Made by a program: the position numbers and the translations under genes
The notes under the pieces: model-generated
What the model was told of the DNA's origin: nothing
The model's database searches: none
What the model saw: the letters and a program-made list of their open reading frames with translations, nothing else
From: Megaustenia siamemsis
Taxonomy: Eukaryota; Mollusca; Gastropoda; Stylommatophora; Ariophantidae
Assembly: GCA_032433765.1 (NCBI GenBank)
Contig: JAVIAB010000046.1
Coordinates: 63,846,175-63,910,174 of the forward strand
Direction: 5' to 3'
Length of the DNA: 64,000 nt
Part shown: positions 56,055-64,000 of the stretch, piece by piece
Layout: each line of letters starts with the position of its first letter
How positions within the stretch are numbered: the stretch's first letter is position 1

Positions 56055-56135
56055 TCCTGACTTTTCTTTAATCACGCTCAATGAATTCTGAGATTGTGTT
56101 GCTGCAACACTTGTTTCTTCTTCATAGGTTCTCAT

Positions 56136-56590
56136 AGAGGGCTAGACTTGGGATCTCACTACCAGAGAGGGCTAGACTTGGGATCTCACTACCAGAGAGG
56201 GCTAGACTTGGGATCTCACTACCAGAGAGGGCTAGACTTGGGATCTCACTACCAGAGAGGGCTAGACTTGGGATCTCACTACCAGAGAGGGCTAGACTTG
56301 GGATCTCACTACCAGAGAGGGCTAGACTTGGGATCTCACTACCAGAGAGGGCTAGACTTGGGATCTCACTACCAGAGAGGGCTAGACTTGGGATCTCACT
56401 ACCAGAGAGGGCTAGACTTGGGATCTCACTACCAGAGAGGGCTAGACTTGGGATCTCACTACCAGAGAGGGCTAGACTTGGGATCTCACTACCAGAGAGG
56501 GCTAGACTTGGGATCTCACTACCAGAGAGGGCTAGACTTGGGATCTCACTACCAGAGAGGGCTAGACTTGGGATCTCACTAGACTTGGAA
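56136..56590. repeat. 30-bp array, 15 essentially identical copies
   Basis: The unit is accagagagggctagacttg, ggatctcact. All copies between 56161 and 56580 are identical, which is unique among the arrays here. It suggests very recent amplification. Confidence 0.97.
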
Positions 56591-56593
56591 TCT

Positions 56594-57338
56594 CTCCACT
56601 TGTGTCCCTATCTCTCCACTTGTGTCCCTATCTCTCCACTTGTGTCCCTATCTCTCCACTTGTGTCTCTATCTCTCCACTTGTATCCCTATCTCTCCACT
56701 TGTGTCCCTATCTCTCCACTTGTGTCCCTATCTCTCCACTTGTGTCCCTATCTCTCCACTTGTGTCTCTATCTCTCCACTTGTGTCCCTATCTCCCCACT
56801 TGTGTCCCTATCTCTCCACTTGTGTCCCTATCTCTCCACTTGTGTCCCTATCTCTCCACTTGTGTCCCTATCTCTCCACTTGTGTCCCTATCTCTCCACT
56901 TGTGTCCCTATCTCTCCACTTGTGTCCCTATCTCCCACTTGTGTCCCTATCTCTCCACTTGTGCCCTATCTCTCCACTTGTGTCCCTATCTCTCCACTTG
57001 TGCCCTATCTCTCCACTTGTGTCCCTATCTCTCCACTTGTGTCCCTATCTCTCCACTTGTGTCCCTATCTCTCCACTTGTGTCCCTATCTCTCCACTTGT
57101 GTCCCTATCTCTCCACTTGTGTCCCTATCTCTCCACTTGTGCCCTATCTCTCCACTTGTGTCCCTTCTCTCCACTTGTGTCCCTATCTCTCCACTTGTGT
57201 CCCTATCTCTCCACTTGTGTCCCTATCTCTCCACTTGTGTCCCTATCTCTCCACTTGTGTCCCTATCTCTCCACTTGTGTCCCTTTCTCTCCACTTGTGT
57301 CCCTTTCTCTCCACTTGTGTCCCTATCTATCTCTCCAC
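56594..57338. repeat. Pyrimidine-rich array, 20-bp unit, about 37 copies
   Basis: The unit is tctctccacttgtgtcccta. It is joined to the 30-bp array with no spacer: the last 30-bp unit ends 'cttggaatctc' and the 20-bp unit begins there. Single-base deletions shift phase in places. Confidence 0.96.
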
Positions 57339-57682
57339 AAAATTTGCAGCATCGTTCTCATAACCACATTTTCATTTGCTCTACTTTCTTATTTTCAACA
57401 GAAAATATCTAAAAATGTAATAGTTTTTGGCAGTTTCAGATAAGTAAAGCAACTGTTGTTCCAAGAATATTGGTTTTTTAGTTCCCTCCTCTCATAATCT
57501 AGGAAGTTGTGGTGCAGCATTGCTCAGTGAACTAGTTTATTGAGAGGAACAGAAGTCAGGTTTATGCTCTCAATTGGCTTTTGTGTCGGGCTAGTCTTAA
57601 ATTAGTCAAGACATGAACTTGAGAGCACAGAGTAGTTGATAAGCTTTTTTTTACAAGTAGCATATAAATAATAATTGTTATA
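57339..57682 (+). other. Spacer with possible SINE remnant
   Basis: 57510-57610 has 'cattgctcagtgaactagt' and 'gaagtcaggtttatgctctc', then 'ctagtcttaaattagtc', a pattern recalling the head of SINE A (gatagctcagtggttagtga ... agccttaaat). It is heavily diverged. The remainder is unique. Confidence 0.4.
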
Positions 57683-58022
57683 AACGTGGTATATAATCTT
57701 TAAATTTCTCTAAAACTAGTATATAATCTTTAAATTTCTCTAAAAGTAGTTTATAATCTTTAAATTTCTCTAAAACTAGTATATAATCTTTAAATTTCTC
57801 TAAAACTAGTATATAATCTTTAAATTTCTCTAAAACTAGTATATAATCTTTAAATTTCTCTAAAAGTAGTTTATAATCTTTAAATTTCTCTAAAACTAGT
57901 TTATAATCTTTAAATTTCTCTAAAAGTAGTTTATAATCTTTAAATTTCTCTAAAAGTAGTTTATAATCTTTAAATTTCTCTAAAAGTAGTTTATAATCTT
58001 TAAATTTCTCTAAAAGTAGTAT
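57683..58022. repeat. Tandem array, 30-bp unit, about 11.5 copies
   Basis: The unit is agtagtttataatctttaaa, tttctctaaa, alternating with 'actagtatataatc' variants. Confidence 0.96.
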
Positions 58023-58167
58023 TAAAATATAACCTTTAACTTCAGGACAATGTGTCTAGCACTGCCAATGAAATAATGTCATCGCTCTGGCAATAACTTT
58101 TGTGTATCAGTTAATTTTTGGTCCCACATTCTGTATCCAAGTACTTGTGAGTGAAAGCCCTTTCTAT
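58023..58167. other. Short spacer
   Basis: Unique sequence of about 145 bp. I see nothing in it. Confidence 0.45.
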
Positions 58168-58350
58168 CACTTCCTTTCTCTTACCACTTTCCATCACTTC
58201 CTTTCTCTTACCACTTTCCATCACTTCCTTTCTCTTACCACTTTCCATCACTTCCTTTCTCTTACCACTTTCCATCACTTCCTTTCTCTTACCACTTTCC
58301 ATCACTTCCTTTCTCTTACCACTTTCCATCACTTCCTTTCTCTTACCACT
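58168..58350. repeat. Tandem array, 27-bp unit, 7 copies
   Basis: The unit is ccatcacttcctttctctta, ccacttt. It is pyrimidine-rich and nearly uniform. Confidence 0.96.
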
Positions 58351-58400
58351 TTCCTGGCCGGTGAAAGTGAATGTATTTTTGTGATAATATTTCTATTTAA

Positions 58401-61022
58401 AGTGGACTCTAGGTGTGGACATGATTCTAGGTGTGGATATGATTCTAGGTGTGGACATGATTCTAGGTGTGGACATGATTCTAGGTGTGGACATGATTCT
58501 AGGTGTGGACATGATTCTAGGTGTGGACATGATTCTAGGTCTGGACATGATTCTAGGTGTGGACATGATTCTAGGTGTGGACATGATTCTAGGTGTGGAC
58601 ATGACTCTAGGTGTGGACATGATTCTAGGTGTGGACATGACTCTAGGTGTGGATATGATTCTAGGTGTGGACATGATTCTAGGTGTGGACATGATTCTAG
58701 GTGTGGACATGATTCTAGGTGTGGACATGATTCTAGGTGTGGATATGATTCTAGGTGTGGACATGATTCTAGGTGTGGACATGATTCTAGGTGTGGACAT
58801 GATTCTAGGTGTGGATATGATTCTAGGTGTGGACATGATTCTAGGTGTGGACATGATTCTAGGTGTGGACATGATTCTAGGTGTGGACATGATTCTAGGT
58901 GTGGACATGATTCTAGGTGTGGACATGACTCTAGGTGTGGACATGATTCTAGGTGTGGACATGATTCTAGGTGTGGACATGACTCTAGGTGTGGACATGA
59001 CTCTAGGTGTGGACATGACTCTAGGTGTGGACATGATTCTAGGTGTGGACATGATTCTAGGTGTGGACATGATTCTAGGTGTGGACATGACTCTAGGTGT
59101 GGACATGATTCTAGGTGTGGACATGATTCTAGGTGTGGACATGATTCTAGGTGTGGACATGACTCTAGGTGTGGACATGATTCTAGGTGTGGACATGATT
59201 CTAGGTGTGGACATGATTCTAGGTGTGGACATGATTCTAGGTGTGGACATGATTCTAGGTGTGGACATGACTCTAGGTGTGGACATGATTCTAGGTGTGG
59301 ACATGACTCTAGGTGTGGACATGATTCTAGGTGTGGACATGATTCTAGGTGTGGACATGATTCTAGGTGTGGACATGACTCTAGGTGTGGACATGATTCT
59401 AGGTGTGGACATGATTCTAGGTGTGGACATGATTCTAGGTGTGGACATGACTCTAGGTGTGGACATGATTCTAGGTGTGGACATGATTCTAGGTGTGGAC
59501 ATGATTCTAGGTGTGGACATGATTCTAGGTGTGGACATGATTCTAGGTGTGGACATGACTCTAGGCGTGGACATGACTCTAGGTGTGGACATGATTCTAG
59601 GTGTGGACATGATTCTAGGTGTGGATATGATTCTAGGTGTGGATATGATTCTAGGTGTGGACATGATTCTAGGTGTGGACATGACTCTAGGTGTGGATAT
59701 GATTCTAGGTGTGGACATGATTCTAGGTGTGGATATGATTCTAGGTGTGGACATGATTCTAGGTGTGGACATGACTCTAGGTGTGGATATGATTCTAGGT
59801 GTGGACATGATTCTAGGTGTGGACATGATTCTAGGTGTGGATATGATTCTAGGTGTGGATATGATTCTAGGTGTGGACATGATTCTAGGTGTGGATATGA
59901 TTCTAGGTGTGGACATGATTCTAGGTGTGGACATGATTCTAGGTGTGGATATGATTCTAGGTGTGGACATGATTCTAGGTGTGGACATGACTCTAGGTGT
60001 GGATATGATTCTAGGTGTGGACATGATTCTAGGTGTGGATATGATTCTAGGTGTGGACATGATTCTAGGTGTGGATATGATTCTAGGTGTGGACATGATT
60101 CTAGGTGTGGACATGACTCTAGGTGTGGATATGATTCTAGGTGTGGACATGACTCTAGGTGTGGACATGATTCTAGGTGTGGATATGATTCTAGGTGTGG
60201 ACATGACTCTAGGTGTGGATATGATTCTAGGTGTGGATATGATTCTAGGTGTGGACATGACTCTAGGTGTGGACATGATTCTAGGTGTGGATATGATTCT
60301 AGGTGTGGACATGACTCTAGGTGTGGACATGATTCTAGGTGTGGACATGATTCTAGGTGTGGACATGACTCTAGGTGTGGATATGATTCTAGGTGTGGAC
60401 ATGATTCTAGGTGTGGATATGATTCTAGGTGTGGACATGATTCTAGGTGTGGATATGACTCTAGGTGTGGACATGACTCTAGGTGTGGACATGATTCTAG
60501 GTGTGGATATGATTCTAGGTGTGGACATGACTCTAGGTGTGGACATGATTCTAGGTGTGGATATGATTCTAGGTATGGACATGACTCTAGGTGTGGACAT
60601 GATTCTAGGTGTGGACATGATTCTAGGTGTGGACATGATTCTAGGTGTGGACATGACTCTAGGTGTGGACATGATTCTAGGTGTGGACATGATTCTAGGT
60701 GTGGACATGATTCTAGGTGTGGACATGATTCTAGGTGTGGACATGATTCTAGGTGTGGACATGACTCTAGGCGTGGACATGACTCTAGGTGTGGACATGA
60801 TTCTAGGTGTGGACATGATTCTAGATGTGGACATGATTCTAGGTGTGGACATGATTCTAGGTGTGGACATGACTCTAGGTGTGGACATGATTCTAGGTGT
60901 GGACATGATTCTAGGTGTGGACATGATTCTAGGTGTGGACATGATTCTAGGTGTGGACATGATTCTAGGTGTGGACATGACTCTAGGTGTGGACATGACT
61001 CTAGTGTGGACATGATTCTAGA
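58401..61022. repeat. Tandem array, 18-bp unit, about 145 copies
   Basis: The unit is gattctaggtgtggacat, with att/act and acat/atat variants. As 18 is divisible by 3, and most frames of the unit lack stops, frames of 866-979 codons are open on both strands with a 6-residue period (R-C-G-H-D-S and others). No promoter, splice or unique protein sequence goes with them. 'atat' variants cluster at 59620-60570, marking a subregion homogenised separately. Confidence 0.97.
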
Positions 61023-61090
61023 CAATCCTTTCAATGAATAAGAATATTGTGTGCTGATGTGAGTAGAGGTTGGTGATCTATGAGAACAAG

Positions 61091-61264
61091 AAATAACATA
61101 GACTGTGTAGTGACTGCATTGTGGATGTTAGTCAAATAACATAGACTGTGTAGTGACTGCATTGTGGATGTTAGTCAAATAACATAGACTGTGTAGTGAC
61201 TGCATTGTGGATGTTAGTCAAATAACATAGACTGTGTAGTGACTGCATTGTGGATGTTAGTCAT
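61091..61264. repeat. Tandem array, 43-bp unit, 4 copies
   Basis: The unit is aaataacatagactgtgtag, tgactgcattgtggatgtta, gtc. The copies are identical or nearly so. Confidence 0.95.
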
Positions 61265-62156
61265 TCTGTCAAATTAATGGATAGGATATGAGATTATCTA
61301 CATTGTTGTACTTTACGCTGAGTCTAAAACAAACATAAATTCTAACATAAAACTGAACATTCTAAATGGGATTTTCAACTACTAAAGACACGAATGGATA
61401 AAATTACATTTGACTTGGGTAAATGTTTCCATTTATTAAAATTTGATCTGAAATGAAAATTTGCAGAGTTATATTGTAATTTTAAAGTAGTTATTTTACT
61501 TATTCGTTACTTTATAAATATTTAGTTAAATATTCCAACAAAAATTTTCTTTATGTAGACCGATGTTTGCTCTTTAATTTGATATAAAACATGACAGGTT
61601 TTAACTGAAAACACAAACATATATAGACGTTTCAATGTGATGACATTAGGTAGATGACACATCCAAGGCACAGGTGTTTCCATGTAGACCAGAAAAATAA
61701 TTCAGGAGTTCAAGATATTTTGTTTGAATCTCTGTCTGCAGGCAGTTCTGTTTGTTAAGCAATTTTGTGGATGAGATGATATAACATTGGGTCTAACTAA
61801 AGTGTGTTTTGTAGTACAGGAGAGGTGCATGTCAAATCTTGACACACAAAATAAGTGTCATTTTTTGGTTCCTCGTCTAGTGACCTAAGATTTATTGTTC
61901 TTGTTGAGTATATGGGTTGCTGAGATTAAATTATGTAGCACAGAGGTCAAAGGTCATTCCATAACAAGTTAATACCGTATTAGTGCAACATATTTCATAT
62001 CCCAGTTAAAATACTCTGCATTTCCAAGCAAGGTGGCCAGTGTTTTGCATACAATATACAATTTGGCAAATGGTTTGCCAGTGCATCCAACAAGCAGGTG
62101 AATACGTAGGTAGTAAATAACAGAGAATCACAAGCTTCGTTGCAGAGGTCAGAAAA
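61265..62156. other. Unique AT-rich stretch
   Basis: About 890 bp of single-copy intron-like sequence. No exon, RNA or repeat is evident. Confidence 0.5.
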
Positions 62157-62415
62157 CATCTATCTATTGTCCTTTCGAGCCGAAGACGGCACATAGGGCA
62201 GAACCACAATCTCAAAAATAGAAACCTTGCATGCCAAAATGGCACATATTGCAGAGATCACTGCTTCTAAAATCTTGTTTCCATAACAATGCTTTTTACA
62301 ATGACAGCTTGTCAAGCCATCGATCAACCTCCTTAGTCGCCTCATACGACATGCCTGGAAGGTCACAGTGTCACTATTCTTTACATCCCACATAATGGGG
62401 CCCCGGTAACACACA
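62157..62415 (-). mobile_element. Retroposon DR1, copy 5 (full length) with short target duplication
   Basis: (ATCT)n tail, then tgtcctttcgagccgaagac, through ccttagtcgcctcatacgac, to ggggccccggtaacacacag. cagaaaacat occurs on both sides (about 62148-62157 and 62414-62424). Confidence 0.9.
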
Positions 62416-62504
62416 GAAAACATACAGAGAACTTATCATACTTGACACCAGAGTGACAGTATCAGTCATTGGCTAAACGAACTTCCAGCTGTAGAGCTAA
62501 GTTT

Positions 62505-62645
62505 GTTGTAATTAGATTGATAGCAATAAACATTTTAATATTAAATATAACTTACTCTAAACTTAATTAATGTTAATTAGATAGATAGCAATGAACATTT
62601 TAATATTAAATATAACTTACTCTCAACTTAATTAATGTTAAATAA
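62505..62645. repeat. 65/66-bp tandem repeat, 2 copies
   Basis: gatagcaataaacattttaa, tattaaatataacttactct, then acttaattaatgttaa occurs twice in a row. Confidence 0.9.
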
Positions 62646-63229
62646 CTTTATACAACTTTCACAAATTAGGTCACTAGGAAAATGTCAATTCTGAGTAATA
62701 AAGGCCACCTGCTTATGCAGTCACCGTACAAGTTGTATTTGAGCCCCAAAAAGTGAACCATTTTTTGCGTTACAAGGATATCAACATGACGCACAAGTAC
62801 CAGTGCGATCTTACAATCAAAACATATGCCTATAACTAACATAATTTTTTTAATAAATACAATATCAGTCATGACACTAAATATGGCTCCAGATTAAAAA
62901 AGCAAGTATTTAAATCAAGCTGTGGTTGTAGAATTTTTCTTATTCAGGGATTCAACAAAGTTTGCTAGTTCCTCTCGAGCCAAAAAAGGACATAGGGAAG
63001 AAATTATTTAAAAAAAAGACTTTCCATGTCCATTTGTCCAATTCATTGCTGCATTTGCTGGACAGGACCTGCAGCATGTTTCACCACAAGTGTCCAATCT
63101 AGGTAAGATCTCAATTATAACAACAGAGCCAATGCATGATCTTATATCAGTGTACTTCTTAGATAATTTAATTTTTGTTTAATGACTATAAAAGATACAA
63201 AAAAGTAACAAAATTATAACTAATGTTAT
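62646..63229. other. Unique stretch
   Basis: Single-copy sequence. 'tcctctcgagccaaaaaaggacatagggaag' at about 62971-63001 weakly resembles the end of DR1 and may be an ancient copy. No gene seen. Confidence 0.4.
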
Positions 63230-63612
63230 GCCCAGATGACCCAATTGTTTACAACTCATTGGGCATGGATATAATGAATGGCCCAATTGTTTACAACTCA
63301 TTGGGCATGGGTATAATGAATGGCCCAAATGTTTACAACTCATTGGGCATGGGTATAATGAATGGCCCAATTGTTTAAACTCACTGGGCATGGATATAAT
63401 GAATGGCCCAGTTGTTTAAACTCACTGGGCATGGATATAATGAATGGCCCAATTGTTTACAACTCACTGGGCATGGATATAATGAATGGCCCAATTGTTT
63501 ACAACTCACTGGGCATGGATATAATGAATGGCCCAATTGTTTACAACTCACTGGGGATGGATATAATGAATGGCCCAGTTGTTTACAACTCACTGGGCAT
63601 GAATATAATGGA
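63230..63612. repeat. Tandem array, 42-bp unit, about 9 copies
   Basis: The unit is acaactcattgggcatggat, ataatgaatggcccaattgt, tt. Two units lack 'ac' before 'aactc'. It is unrelated to the 42-bp arrays at 7.7-10.5 kb. Confidence 0.95.
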
Positions 63613-63846
63613 AGTTGAAAGTGAGTGATCCATGTTGAAAATAAAGTATGTCCTTGTATTGAATATTTAAAGGAAATAATTATAATACGTCATATGTGTT
63701 GTTAAAACATTGAGGCAAATATGCTGTGTACGTAGAAGTAAACACAAAATAGAATAAGGGTAATCGTCAAGACACAATCTGTGTATCAGTATGTTTGTCA
63801 TTGTTTTCTGTAAACATGTTGAAATAATGTCTGAATGTGGACACAG
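63613..63846 (+). other. End of the long intron, acceptor region
   Basis: Unique AT-rich sequence. It contains a pyrimidine tract (tttgtcattgttttctgt, 63794-63811) before the acceptor gtggacacag| at 63846. Confidence 0.5.
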
Positions 63847-64000
63847 AAGATCTGTCAGTCACTAACTCACAAGAACAAGCTGTCAACAGTCTCAACCTGA
63901 CTGACAGTTTCTCTGGTTTAGACGCGTCAATGTTTGCTCAAATGCAAGACATAGAACAGGGCAGTCAGAGCGCACCTACACAAAATGAATGTCAGAGACT
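63847..64000 (+). CDS. Exon of an unidentified host gene, cut by window edge
   Basis: From the AG at 63845-63846 the exon gives two bases (AA) that complete the codon left by the 49241 donor, then D-L-S-V-T-N-S-Q-E-Q-A-V-N-S, L-N-L-T-D-S-F-S-G-L-D-A-S-M-F, and M-Q-D-I-E-Q-G-S-Q-S-A-P, open to the last base. The frame has no stop for 154 nt, is less AT-rich than the flanking intron, and contains CpG (gacgcg), unlike the surroundings. The product is acidic and rich in Ser/Gln/Asn, probably a disordered segment. I cannot name the gene. The true 5' end could be another AG, though 63846 is the one with matching phase. Confidence 0.65.

Noticed and set aside
56094..57443. Frames of 162-275 codons across the 30- and 20-bp arrays
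   Set aside because: Repeat by-products. The 20-bp unit is open in three frames.
62160..62423. 87-codon minus frame similar to frames at 48473 and 21815
   Set aside because: The similarity is DR1 DNA shared between copies. Frames break in other copies, so protein-level selection is not supported.

Overview
The window is eukaryotic, from an intron-rich animal genome, most likely an invertebrate and plausibly a mollusc. The evidence is split protein-coding exons with GT/AG junctions, several families of non-LTR retrotransposon debris, tRNA-derived SINEs, a decayed mariner element, and no prokaryote-style gene packing. The taxon is inferred from the style of the repeats and was not tested by any search.

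Two host genes can be supported, both on the + strand. The first is the 3' end of a METTL24-like (Methyltransf_22 type) methyltransferase. Its last three exons lie at about 2552-2690, 6035-6184 and 10556-10735. Both junctions are phase 0, and a polyadenylation signal follows at 11034. The second is an unidentified gene with one internal exon at 49123-49241 and another beginning at 63847 and running off the window. Donor and acceptor phases match across a 14.6-kb intron.

Nearly everything else is repeat. By my count more than 40 tandem arrays with units of about 15 to 91 bp, mostly unrelated in sequence, fill roughly 35 kb, a little over half of the window. The largest are the 49-bp array at 36160-40165, the 51-bp array at 12302-15055, the 18-bp array at 58401-61022, the 42-bp arrays at 7733-10470, the 64-bp array at 3041-4972, and two adjoining 16-bp arrays at 53063-56054. 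Several have higher-order structure (664 bp, 1020 bp, about 880-980 bp). Many long open reading frames in the window are by-products of repeat units free of stop codons.

Between the arrays lie mostly minus-strand 3' ends of LINEs (6.4-7.7, 16.5-17.0, 20.3-20.7, 24.5-24.8, 30.5-31.7, 41.6-43.2 kb), one plus-strand LINE RT pseudogene (32.0-33.0 kb), five copies of a roughly 255-bp retroposon with a (TAGA)n tail and target-site duplications (called DR1 here), two-copy dispersed families (DR3, DR4, DR5), SINE copies, and a mariner. A recurring theme is that short segments inside transposable elements have themselves become tandem arrays. This suggests that transposon insertions seed the minisatellites here.
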